15,511 nt of DNA from Vulcanisaeta sp. UBA163 (lineage in GTDB: Archaea > Thermoproteota > Thermoprotei > Thermoproteales > Thermocladiaceae): positions 1,998 through 17,508 of the forward strand of contig DAJV01000117.1 of assembly GCA_002496475.1 (NCBI GenBank), written 5' to 3'. Positions 5,803 to 13,124 of the stretch are shown in pieces. The first letter of the stretch is position 1. Each line of letters opens with the position of its first letter. The translations under genes and the position numbers were made by a program. The notes beneath the pieces are model-generated. The model was not told where the DNA came from. It saw only the letters and a list, made by a program, of their open reading frames with translations, and searched no databases.

Positions 5803-6528
5803 GTGCCACCTAGGTTTCTGCTAACAAAGAGACACCCTGTACTACCGCTGAGACTGGATAATGGCAACCTATGCATAATGCGTAGAGATAAGTACCTGGA
5901 TTTCCTACTGCCCTGCGATATGGCGGGTAATTACATAGTTATTATTCCATACCAAGGCTCCTACGTGGGTAACAAACCCGTAGAACCAGCTTTATGGAAT
6001 GATGTATTGAATGCCGAGGTCTACGCATTACTAAGAGACGAACTCGCCCTCTATGAACTTAGTATTAAGGGTGGTAAGGCGTCCTACGTAAAGTACCGTG
6101 TTAATGAAGAGTTCTTAAGGGGCGTTAGCCTTTCAGGTGAAGCCGTGAGTGATATTCTAAGCGTGATTGATACCGTGTTAACGAGTTATATAAAGTCAAG
6201 CTTTATGATATACACGGCCTACTTAAGGCTCATGGTTAATAACGGAATTAGGTTCACCAAATATAAGGAATATATCAGGGGTAGGATTAGGATTTATAGC
6301 GGGGATGGATTATTAATAATTAAGGAGGGTAGTGGCAGTGAAGTTAGGTTATCCCTAATCTCCACCTTAGAGGGTCTTGATCAATTCACGAGTGTTATAA
6401 TGTCATTAATACGGTCATCCAGGGTCATAAATGACATGAGGCTAGGCAGGATAGGGCATTCCGTGAGGACAATACTTGATGTCTTCATTCCCAATAATTT
6501 AATAACCCTAGGTGGTAAGAATGCGTGA
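5803..6528 (+). CDS. Hypothetical protein, 241 aa
   Basis: The frame opens with GTG 5803-5805 (MPPRFLLTKRHPVLPLRL). No upstream in-frame start lies nearer the promoter. The product is soluble-looking and mixed alpha/beta. A strand-rich N-terminal 60 residues include MAGNYIVIIPYQGSYVG. A helical middle (about 105-150) contains SDILSVIDTVLTSYI. A basic stretch KYKEYIRGRIRIYSGDG is at about 154-170, and a final helical part runs MRLGRIGHSVRTILDVF. I recognise no catalytic motif. Its TGA shares one base with the ATG of the PfkB-family kinase gene, so the two are surely co-transcribed and probably translationally coupled. A role in the same process as the kinase is a reasonable but unproven inference. 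Confidence 0.78.
   Translation: MPPRFLLTKRHPVLPLRLDNGNLCIMRRDKYLDFLLPCDMAGNYIVIIPYQGSYVGNKPVEPALWNDVLNAEVYALLRDELALYELSIKGGKASYVKYRVNEEFLRGVSLSGEAVSDILSVIDTVLTSYIKSSFMIYTAYLRLMVNNGIRFTKYKEYIRGRIRIYSGDGLLIIKEGSGSEVRLSLISTLEGLDQFTSVIMSLIRSSRVINDMRLGRIGHSVRTILDVFIPNNLITLGGKNA
6511..6515 (+). promoter_or_regulatory. Possible ribosome binding site for the kinase gene
   Basis: GGTGG, 12 nt before ATG 6528-6530. The spacing is long. Coupling through the one-base overlap with the upstream stop may matter more. Confidence 0.3.
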
Positions 6529-7415
6529 TGCTTGGTGTCGTGGGGCACGCAGCCATTGACATAATAAGAAATGGTGTAATATCAAGGAAATCCCCAGGCG
6601 GTGCACCGACCTATTGCTCATTCTACCTAAGACAATTAGGTATTGACCTACTGCCAATATCAGTGGTGGGCAGGGACTTTAGTGAGTACATAATGGAATA
6701 CACTAGGAGGGGTATACTGATTGATAGGATTGGTGTTTCCGGTGACTGCGGCACAACGTCGTATGAAATAACATACCATGAGGATGGCACTAGAAAATTA
6801 AGGCTATTATCTAAATGCAGGGATCTCATGCTTGATGACTTGAGGAATTTACCTGGTGTTGTTGTGGTTAATCCAATAGCCCGTGAAGTAAGTCTGGAGT
6901 CACTTGACTACATAAGAAGTAATGCTAATTTTGTGGGCGTTGACATACAGGGCTTCATTAGAGTGTTTGGTAAGGATAATTATGTAAGTACTGCGGTTGA
7001 TGCAGATATCTTAACCAAGATAATTGAGGCTTCTGATGTTATTAAAATGAGCATTGATGACCTACAAATGTCAGATATAGGTACCCTAGTGAACTCATTG
7101 GTAAGACGGTTCCCGAGTAAGTCAATAATATTATCAATGGGTGCCCGTGGTTCATTAATGCTACACAATGGTCACAAGTTCCAGGTCTCAACGGACAACG
7201 TGATACATGTTAAGGACCCCACAGGTGCCGGGGATGTATTGACATGCATGATCACATACATGCTTAGTAATGGTGAGGACCCTGTATGGTCTTTCGTTTA
7301 CTCGAATGCCACTGCTGTGGCTAAGACGATGGGCAATGGCCCCTACGGCATCATAAGTAGGGCTCAGGTTAATGAAATAGCTGATGTTCTTGCCTCACGA
7401 CTTATTAGGTCTTGA
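6528..7415 (+). CDS. PfkB-family (ribokinase-like) sugar or nucleoside kinase
   Basis: Transfers phosphate from ATP to a hydroxyl of a sugar, nucleoside or polyol. From ATG 6528 the product is 295 aa, a normal length for the family. The substrate-side Gly-Gly motif is at 24-25 (SPGGAPTYCSFYLRQLG). A TTSYE strand at 76-80 could contribute to the lid. The ATP-site signature DPTGAGD is at 230-236, with D236 as the catalytic base and the GAG as the anion hole. GARGS at 205-209 precedes it. The substrate is not readable from sequence. Archaeal relatives include ADP-independent nucleoside kinases, 2-keto-3-deoxygluconate kinases and myo-inositol 3-kinase. A GTG at 6525 gives one extra residue. The 3' end overlaps the convergent regulator gene by 21 nt. 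Confidence 0.92.
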   Translation: MLGVVGHAAIDIIRNGVISRKSPGGAPTYCSFYLRQLGIDLLPISVVGRDFSEYIMEYTRRGILIDRIGVSGDCGTTSYEITYHEDGTRKLRLLSKCRDLMLDDLRNLPGVVVVNPIAREVSLESLDYIRSNANFVGVDIQGFIRVFGKDNYVSTAVDADILTKIIEASDVIKMSIDDLQMSDIGTLVNSLVRRFPSKSIILSMGARGSLMLHNGHKFQVSTDNVIHVKDPTGAGDVLTCMITYMLSNGEDPVWSFVYSNATAVAKTMGNGPYGIISRAQVNEIADVLASRLIRS

Positions 7416-7871
7416 CCTACTGATTAAATCACTGACATAATCCATATCGGTTACCTGAACATAACTGTACTTACTAACCCTCCTGACCGTTACCAATCCC
7501 TTATTATACAGCCTCCTAATGATCCTGGAAACCGTACTCTTGGGAAGCCCTAATTCCCTGGCTATTTCTGCTTGGTACGTTTCACCACCCTTAGATAGTA
7601 GGAATGAGAGAACGTTTATCTCATCTTCATTTACAGCATTGGCCAACTCATCCACAGCCTTATTACTTGGGACTGCTTTGCCTGTTGCTTCGTCAAATTC
7701 CAACTGGCTTACTGATGTTCTTGAGGTTGTGACCTTTGTATTGTCCTGCTCCTTTTCCATGGGTTTTTTCGATTCCTTAAACACTTGGTATATGAATGAG
7801 GATAGTATGGCTATTTGGATTAGAGCTATGGAAACCATTACGTAGTAATTGTATAAATTCATTAAAACCAT
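7395..7871 (-). CDS. Membrane-anchored winged-helix transcriptional regulator
   Basis: From ATG 7869-7871 the product is 158 aa. One hydrophobic helix (about residues 8-30, YYVMVSIALIQIAILSSFIY) is followed by a basic KESKKP stop-transfer segment. A flexible Ser/Thr-rich linker runs to about residue 80. The C-terminal winged helix is at about 83-140, with the recognition region YQAEIARELGLPKSTVSRII and the wing RRVSKYSYVQVT. The fold is MarR/IclR-like. The topology predicts the DNA-binding part inside the cell, tethered to the membrane, a type known in crenarchaea (for example the ArnR group). ATG 7878-7880 would add three residues but lies only about 21 nt from the TATA box, against 30 nt for 7871. 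Target genes are unknown; the neighbouring kinase unit is a candidate. Confidence 0.85.
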   Translation of the reverse strand: MVLMNLYNYYVMVSIALIQIAILSSFIYQVFKESKKPMEKEQDNTKVTTSRTSVSQLEFDEATGKAVPSNKAVDELANAVNEDEINVLSFLLSKGGETYQAEIARELGLPKSTVSRIIRRLYNKGLVTVRRVSKYSYVQVTDMDYVSDLISRSRPNKS

Positions 7872-7895
7872 ACTGATCATGGCGCATCATAACTT

Positions 7896-7906
7896 ATTTA
7901 TAAATT
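7896..7906 (-). promoter_or_regulatory. TATA box of the membrane-anchored regulator
   Basis: Minus-strand AATTTATAAAT, centred about 30 nt before ATG 7869-7871. Confidence 0.55.
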
Positions 7907-7988
7907 ACACTACACCTGAAATGGGGGCGGTGTTACATTAAGGCGACACTCCGGTGCTGGCATTGCCTACCTGTGTGCCGTGATGCAC

Positions 7989-8696
7989 CTATAAGCAGGA
8001 CTTCTCTATTTCATTGATAACGTCGTCAATCTTCAGGGCTATTAACGTTAATATGCCAAGACTTGGGAACTCACCGATTAAATGCGCTATGCCTAGGTCC
8101 TCATAGACTATTGATGCGTTAAATCCCTTGTTACTTAGCGTATTCACTATACATCTTAATGCTGTTATTGCCCTAACCAAGACATCTACCCTTACCTTAC
8201 CCAATTCGAGTTGTCTCTGTTCAAGTTCTACGTCAATTCTTATTACGCCGATCTTCATGTCATAAACCTTGAACATGCTTGCCAAGGAGCCGCCTAGATC
8301 AAGTATCCAGCCCTTAGACACTAGTTCATAGTTAATTTCCGACCTTAAAAGCGGATTACTTGAGTAACTTATTAGTTCTATTATTAGTGATATCAATGAA
8401 TCAATGTACATCGTTATTGACTGCATATCATCAAACAACTCCACCTCGGGGCTTGGGTATATCATAACAACCCTACCGTCCTGGACGTAGTCTATCGTGA
8501 ACTTAAAATGAGACGTTAATATTGTGAGTAGGGATACCTCTGTCTCATTGGTTGGTTTTATCGATATAAACCTCAACTTATACTTATTGAGTACCTTATC
8601 AAAAATAGCCCTAACCTCTATGGATTTCCCAAGTACTGAGTACCTGTGCACGTACGTAGTCATCAACGCATCCTCAGTCTCCACACTCCAACCCAT
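7989..8696 (-). CDS. Hypothetical protein, 235 aa
   Basis: I do not recognise this protein. ATG 8694-8696 is about 29 nt from a TATA-like TTTAAA that it shares with the divergent peptidase gene. The sequence is soluble-looking with repeated strand-helix units. It has an N-terminal half with SIEVRAIFDKVLNKYKLRF, and an acidic segment with PSPEVELFDDMQSITMYID at about residue 82-100. A C-terminal half carries VRVDVLVRAITALRC and NASIVYEDLGIAHLIGEF. The two halves could be structurally related repeats, but I could not align them convincingly. There are no transmembrane helices, catalytic motifs or metal-binding clusters. The product ends in SCL; nothing links it functionally to its neighbours beyond the shared promoter region. 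Confidence 0.8.
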   Translation of the reverse strand: MGWSVETEDALMTTYVHRYSVLGKSIEVRAIFDKVLNKYKLRFISIKPTNETEVSLLTILTSHFKFTIDYVQDGRVVMIYPSPEVELFDDMQSITMYIDSLISLIIELISYSSNPLLRSEINYELVSKGWILDLGGSLASMFKVYDMKIGVIRIDVELEQRQLELGKVRVDVLVRAITALRCIVNTLSNKGFNASIVYEDLGIAHLIGEFPSLGILTLIALKIDDVINEIEKSCL

Positions 8697-8720
8697 AATT
8701 AGTAATGAATAGAGAGAAGT

Positions 8721-8730
8721 AATTTAAAAA
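8721..8730. promoter_or_regulatory. Shared bidirectional TATA element
   Basis: AATTTAAAAA contains the palindrome TTTAAA centred at about 8725.5. It lies about 29 nt from the leftward ATG 8694-8696 and about 28 nt from the rightward GTG 8753-8755. One element could position polymerase for both genes. The rightward spacing argues for GTG 8753 over TTG 8741. Confidence 0.5.
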
Positions 8731-8752
8731 TGTATAATTTTTGAATCATAAC

Positions 8753-9862
8753 GTGGGACTAATTAAGAACCGCGTTAAGAAAACAACCAAACTCTTTGAT
8801 GAACTAAGCCTAGACATACTAATAATACTTAATGAATCGAACCTTGAGTACTTCACGGGCATTGACAGTGGTTTGATGCTTATAATAAATAGATCATTAG
8901 ACACCATACTAATAGTTCCAAGGCTAGACCTACAAAGGGTCCATAACATTGTTAATAATGATACAACCCTCATTGGGTACTCAACAATCGAAGTTCCACA
9001 AAGAATACCTGGCGAGAACCTATTTGTATCAAAGAACCTTGGTGATTACCTACTCAGAGAGGTTGGACTCAGGCCCACTAATATTGTTGGTGTTGATAAC
9101 ATAGATTCGCCAATTGTCAAGGAACTAAACTCCGCTGGCATTAGGGTAATCAATACTAATGACTCTATACTAAGGCTTAGGGAAATTAAGGACGAGGACG
9201 AGATTAATATGATTGAGAAGGCCACTAGAATAACCGAGGAGTCCCTCGACAACGTATTGAGGGAGGGACTTGAGGGTAAAAGAGAGATTGACGTGGCGGC
9301 AATGCTCTACTATGGAATGATCAGTAGAGGCGCTGAGGACGTTGCCTTTAGACCCATAGTGGCCTCGGGCCCTAACGGTGCATATCCTCACCATGTGTTT
9401 ACCAGCAGAACCATAGGCAGAAATGAACTTGTTACAATCGACATGGGTGCCAGGTACCATCTTTACTGTACTGACATGACTAGAACAATCGCCGTGGGGA
9501 CAGTAAGTGGGGAGTTAAGGGATATGGCAATGGCAGTTCTTGAGGCGTATAGGAAGGCATCAAGTCACGTTAAACCTGGTATTAAGGCTAAGGACATAGA
9601 CCTAGTTGCGAGAGAGGTTCTTTCCGAGTATGGTTATGATAAGTATTACATACATAGTACCGGCCATGGTGTTGGTATTGAAGTTCATGAAAGACCTGCC
9701 ATAAACCCCTCCAGCGATGAGGAGTTGAGACCCTACGAGGTAATAACGGTTGAACCTGGAGTATACATTAATGGCATTGGCGGTGTTAGGATTGAGGATA
9801 CCATATTAGTTACTGAGTCAGGTTCGAGACCAATAAGTAAATACCCAGTTGACTTGTTCTGA
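8753..9862 (+). CDS. M24 metallopeptidase, Xaa-Pro dipeptidase-like
   Basis: Cleaves dipeptides or peptides with proline in the second position using two metal ions, late in cytoplasmic peptide turnover. From GTG 8753 the product is 369 aa with an N-terminal creatinase-like domain (about 10-140; NLEYFTGIDSG at 30-40) and the C-terminal pita-bread domain. The five metal ligands are all visible: D230 (TIDMGAR), D241 (CTDMTRT), H305 (HSTGHGVG), E334 (TVEPGVY) and E348 (VRIEDT). PHH at 212-214 and HERPAI at 312-317 are also conserved. Prolidase versus aminopeptidase P cannot be settled from motifs, although the length favours the archaeal dipeptidase group. TTG 8741 would add four residues. Divergent from the 235-aa hypothetical gene. 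Confidence 0.93.
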   Translation: MGLIKNRVKKTTKLFDELSLDILIILNESNLEYFTGIDSGLMLIINRSLDTILIVPRLDLQRVHNIVNNDTTLIGYSTIEVPQRIPGENLFVSKNLGDYLLREVGLRPTNIVGVDNIDSPIVKELNSAGIRVINTNDSILRLREIKDEDEINMIEKATRITEESLDNVLREGLEGKREIDVAAMLYYGMISRGAEDVAFRPIVASGPNGAYPHHVFTSRTIGRNELVTIDMGARYHLYCTDMTRTIAVGTVSGELRDMAMAVLEAYRKASSHVKPGIKAKDIDLVAREVLSEYGYDKYYIHSTGHGVGIEVHERPAINPSSDEELRPYEVITVEPGVYINGIGGVRIEDTILVTESGSRPISKYPVDLF

Positions 9863-9863
9863 A

Positions 9864-9885
9864 GTTCAGTTGAACAAAAGTTTTT
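9864..9885 (+). terminator. Possible transcription terminator after the peptidase gene
   Basis: A short inverted repeat (GTTCA, 2-nt loop, TGAAC) at 9864-9875 is followed by TTTTT at 9881-9885, just after the stop codon. In archaea the T run alone can terminate transcription. The hairpin is small and may be irrelevant. Confidence 0.35.
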
Positions 9886-9912
9886 GCGCATACTAGAGTT
9901 AATTTTTAATCA

Positions 9913-9924
9913 TTAATTTAATTA
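9913..9924 (+). promoter_or_regulatory. TATA-like box of the 92-aa gene
   Basis: TTAATTTAATTA, centred about 29 nt before ATG 9948-9950. Confidence 0.45.
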
Positions 9925-9947
9925 GAGGGACATCATTATCCCTATTA

Positions 9948-10226
9948 ATGACCTCACGCGGTGTATTCAGCCTAATGGTTCTCAAGATGGCGGTTGCAAG
10001 GGAACTACATAGACTTGGGTATGTGAGCACTAGGGATTTCCCAAGCTTGCTCATAAAAATAGCGCAATACCTGAGCGACTTCAGTAACCCCATAGAGCCA
10101 AGTGATGTGATTTACCTACTTGATATTATAACGGTAAATGGGGATAGGATAACCCTAAGCAATGAGGGTATTCATTACCTAAGGATGCTTGAGATGCTTA
10201 CTAATGATACCTCCAAGTTCCAATAG
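9948..10226 (+). CDS. Small hypothetical protein, 92 aa, winged-helix-like end
   Basis: The 92-residue product is mostly helical. It has a hydrophobic N-terminal segment (MTSRGVFSLMVLKMAVAREL), a helix with PSLLIKIAQYLSDF, and a C-terminal turn and helix VNGDRITLSNEGIHYLRML. The last part resembles the 'wing then final helix' ends of archaeal winged-helix proteins, though no recognition helix is clear, so the fold is uncertain. ATG 9948 follows a TATA-like box at the normal spacing. The last 48 nt overlap the 3' end of the convergent HD-domain gene, which is long for a tail-to-tail overlap. The gene itself looks coding because its frame is clean and its composition protein-like, but it is the less certain member of the pair. 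Confidence 0.65.
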   Translation: MTSRGVFSLMVLKMAVARELHRLGYVSTRDFPSLLIKIAQYLSDFSNPIEPSDVIYLLDIITVNGDRITLSNEGIHYLRMLEMLTNDTSKFQ

Positions 10227-11882
10227 CGTCTCGTGCATGGCCATCAAGACCAGGTTCTTAATGGTTTCTAACGTACTATCCACGTTAATACCAATGCAGT
10301 TACTCTCTAGCTTGACCATGTCGATAAATATAAAGATGTGCGGGGATTTTCTCCAGGCAATCGCGACTGAACTTGCCAATGGCGATAAGTCATTTATATT
10401 AACCAGCTTATTACCATGTATAATGTTTAACTTGGTCTCTGGTTCGAAAGTCCTGGATCCGATTAGAACCAGGGATTCAAGTTCATTATTTGCCAAGTCA
10501 CTAATGCACTTATCTGGGGAGTTGCGGAGTTTCTCACCTAACTTCCTGTAAAAGGTTTGAAGAACTTCATCCCTGCTTTCACCCTTGCTTAGTAGTAATG
10601 GGAAAACGTCATTTATGAACTCTAGGTTAATTCCCTGGTTATTAATGAGGTACATGAAGTCGAAGTCCCTTTTCCATAAAGCCTTGTAAACGGTGTTCCT
10701 TGTTATGAGGGGATCTAGATACTTAGACAAACCAGGTACTTTACTGATTAGATACTGCCTGCTCTTTAGTAGTATTGATAAGAGGTAATCATCGGTTATG
10801 TACATGATATCGTAACCCCTCAAAAACCCTGTGGAGAAATGGTAGAGCTTACATAGGTAATCCCTAAACTCATCATTAAGCGCATCATAATCCCGTAATA
10901 ACGCACCAAGTAGGTTCCTAGCCAATGTGTTAAATAAAACGACCTTATGGTGCAGGTATACGTACTTATATATGTTATATCGTGCTATTACAAACCCCTC
11001 CAGGTTAGCCCTGGCCTTCTCGTCAAAGGCCAACGCATACTCATTGCCATTATTAACAATCCTCATGTTATCAAATATTCTTTCAATATCCCCAATACTA
11101 ATCGTAGAACCTATGCTTGCGCCAGTTAGGTATGAGTCCCTAAGTATATACTCTATCCTATCTGCATCAAGGTCCCCGGAAACCAGACTCCTGAGTATAT
11201 TGAAGAGCCGTGATTCATTGTTCAGTGACTTGAGGAATTTCCCATCCTCATAATCAATAATGTCCAAGTAACTCGGCACAACCTCCATGATCTTCCCTAT
11301 GATGTCTGCATGAAGCATTGCCTTCACTATCCTCAAGTCAATATTTGGCAATACCTCCTTTAACGTACTCCTAAACTCGTCATTATTCGTGAGTATGAAG
11401 TACGTAATAACTTCATGCTCTTTAAAGGGCATCCGGAACACCATGCCCTTGGATGCCTCACGGGAATCCTCACTACAATTCCTTACTAATGGCTCAATGC
11501 CTTGGCCGAAGGTGCCCTCGAGTACGTGTGAGAAAGGTAAATGCCCAAGGTCATGTAGTAGCGCCGCTATTCTCACGTGAAGTATTAATTCATCCTCAGT
11601 ATCAAGACCCAGGGACTTACCTAGGGCAAGTAGTAATTCACGAACGTTACTCATCCTCATTATCTTCTCGAACATTAACGTAGCTATTTGTAACGTACCC
11701 AGTGAGTGCTCAAACCTACTATGGTGCGCCGAGGGATAAACCATGTATGCTAAACCAAGTTGATGTACATGCCTTAGTCTCTGTATACATTTACATGAGT
11801 CAATGAACCTCGCCTCCTCGTTAGTTAATCTTATCCAACCAAGTGCTGGATCTGCAATGGCCTTTGTGTAGCTTAATGTCAT
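10179..11882 (-). CDS. HD-domain phosphohydrolase, dNTPase/SAMHD1-like
   Basis: Metal-dependent phosphohydrolase of the HD superfamily, in the branch that includes dGTP triphosphohydrolases and SAMHD1-like enzymes. Archaeal members are long and largely uncharacterised. In the 567 aa the HD ligands are visible: H59 (HHSRFEHSLGT), H110-D111 (ALLHDLGHLPFSH) and the D in SGDLDADRIEYILRD at 235-249. H114 and H119 of GHLPFSH and H156 of KEHEVIT complete the usual cluster. RLRHVHQLGLAYMVYPSAHH at 35-54 is also typical. Residues after about 300 are helical with no second catalytic motif. The physiological substrate is unknown: a dNTP pool or an alarmone are options. ATG 11880-11882 is 28-29 nt from a TATA element shared with the divergent flavoprotein gene. 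Confidence 0.93.
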   Translation of the reverse strand: MTLSYTKAIADPALGWIRLTNEEARFIDSCKCIQRLRHVHQLGLAYMVYPSAHHSRFEHSLGTLQIATLMFEKIMRMSNVRELLLALGKSLGLDTEDELILHVRIAALLHDLGHLPFSHVLEGTFGQGIEPLVRNCSEDSREASKGMVFRMPFKEHEVITYFILTNNDEFRSTLKEVLPNIDLRIVKAMLHADIIGKIMEVVPSYLDIIDYEDGKFLKSLNNESRLFNILRSLVSGDLDADRIEYILRDSYLTGASIGSTISIGDIERIFDNMRIVNNGNEYALAFDEKARANLEGFVIARYNIYKYVYLHHKVVLFNTLARNLLGALLRDYDALNDEFRDYLCKLYHFSTGFLRGYDIMYITDDYLLSILLKSRQYLISKVPGLSKYLDPLITRNTVYKALWKRDFDFMYLINNQGINLEFINDVFPLLLSKGESRDEVLQTFYRKLGEKLRNSPDKCISDLANNELESLVLIGSRTFEPETKLNIIHGNKLVNINDLSPLASSVAIAWRKSPHIFIFIDMVKLESNCIGINVDSTLETIKNLVLMAMHETLLELGGIISKHLKHP

Positions 11883-11905
11883 TCAAAAAACACTGATGAC
11901 TAAAA

Positions 11906-11917
11906 CATATATATTAA
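11906..11917. promoter_or_regulatory. Shared bidirectional TATA element
   Basis: CATATATATTAA at 11906-11917 includes the palindrome ATATATAT (11907-11914). It is about 28 nt from the leftward ATG 11880-11882 and about 31-33 nt from the rightward ATG 11944-11946. It is the only good TATA-like stretch in this 61-nt gap. Confidence 0.5.
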
Positions 11918-11943
11918 CCTACTGATCAATAACACTAGGTTTA

Positions 11944-13122
11944 ATGGAAGCAAGCGACGCCGCGATAATTGGGGCAGGACCAAGCGGTCTTTACCTAGCG
12001 CGTGAATTAAGTAGGATAATGAATGTGGTAGTTTTCGAGGAGGATAAGGAATTGGGGCTGCCGCTTCACTGTACGGGTCTCGTTAACGCCGACTCACTGA
12101 AGGTACTTAGCATATCGCCACCAATCATAAATTCCTACCGGTACGTCCGAGTCACAGACCTAGAGGGTAATAGCATCACGTTTGATTTCAAGAGAAATGC
12201 CGTTGCTATGCTTAACAGACCAGGTCTTGAGAATTACTTGGCTGATGAACTTGGTAGTGCATCATTAGCATTAGGCAAGAGGGTTCTTGATGTTCAGGGG
12301 AACACCGTCAGGACTAAGACGGGGGAAACCACGTATGACCTGGTGATTATTGCCGAGGGCTCCAGCATATCCTTGACTAAGAACTTGATACCCTGGAAAC
12401 CAACCTATGTTTATGGCGTCCAAACCGATGCCAAGTCATATGCATCAAACGCCTTAATGCCTAGAGACATTAATGAAATTGTGGTTGTATTTGATAGGAG
12501 GTTGAGTAATCATTTCTTTGCCTGGATAGTTCCCAGGGATAATCATGAACTTAGGATCGGGATCGCTGATGACGCAAATACGTGGGTTAAGTTCGTTGAA
12601 TTATTAAGGATTACTGGAGTGGAGCATTACAACCCGTTTGGTGGTAAGGTGATAATTAGCGGTTCGCCTGATAATGTAGTTACTGGTAGTGTTGCAGTTA
12701 TAGGTGATGCGGCTGGCTTTGTAAAGCCAACAACAGGCGGCGGTATAATAATGGGAATGCTAAGTGCGAAGTTACTTGCCGAGAGTATATATAGTGTGGT
12801 TAGGGAGGGACTACGCATAAGTGATGCATTAAGTGTCTACAACATGGTATTCAGAAAATTCATTAAAAATAAGGTAAGGGCTTTGGGCGGCGCATCAAGC
12901 ATCCTTCACCTAATGGTAAATAGCAGCTTGGGTGAAGTAATGCATCACATGAATACAGTTAATGTTGAGATTTACGACTATGACAATCACATTGATGCCG
13001 TACTAAGAGCCGCGATGAGGAGACCCTTGGCCTTTGCCAAGGCGATGTTCTCACTCATAGGTGAATTATCATTGGTAGAACCAAATCGTATTAATGAGTT
13101 GATTAGAGAATTGCTCGGTTAA
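11944..13122 (+). CDS. Geranylgeranyl-reductase-family FAD protein
   Basis: FAD-dependent reductase of the geranylgeranyl reductase family. In archaea its best-known members saturate the isoprenoid chains of membrane lipids (digeranylgeranylglycerophospholipid reductase). The 392-aa product begins with the dinucleotide-binding motif GAGPSG at 10-15 and carries the conserved cysteine in PLHCTGLV (C43). It has the substrate-pocket FFAWIVPR motif at about 196-203, a variant of the family's (Y/F)xWxFP, and the FAD-binding GDAAGFVKPTTGGGI near residue 255-270. Several paralogues usually exist per crenarchaeal genome, so the exact isoprenoid substrate (lipid, quinone chain or dolichol) is not settled. 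The start is ATG 11944, with GTTTA immediately upstream and no Shine-Dalgarno, in line with leaderless translation. The stop is two bases from the convergent tyrS stop. Confidence 0.9.
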   Translation: MEASDAAIIGAGPSGLYLARELSRIMNVVVFEEDKELGLPLHCTGLVNADSLKVLSISPPIINSYRYVRVTDLEGNSITFDFKRNAVAMLNRPGLENYLADELGSASLALGKRVLDVQGNTVRTKTGETTYDLVIIAEGSSISLTKNLIPWKPTYVYGVQTDAKSYASNALMPRDINEIVVVFDRRLSNHFFAWIVPRDNHELRIGIADDANTWVKFVELLRITGVEHYNPFGGKVIISGSPDNVVTGSVAVIGDAAGFVKPTTGGGIIMGMLSAKLLAESIYSVVREGLRISDALSVYNMVFRKFIKNKVRALGGASSILHLMVNSSLGEVMHHMNTVNVEIYDYDNHIDAVLRAAMRRPLAFAKAMFSLIGELSLVEPNRINELIRELLG

Positions 13123-13124
13123 CC

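Noticed and set aside
10436..10462. tRNA B-box-like GGTTCGAAAGTCC.
   Set aside because: It lies inside the HD-domain coding sequence, and no acceptor or anticodon stems can be formed around it.
11893..11925. C/D-box small RNA suggested by TGATGA and CTGA in the HD/flavoprotein gap.
   Set aside because: The boxes are too close for two guide regions, no C'/D' pair is present, and the interval is occupied by the TATA element.
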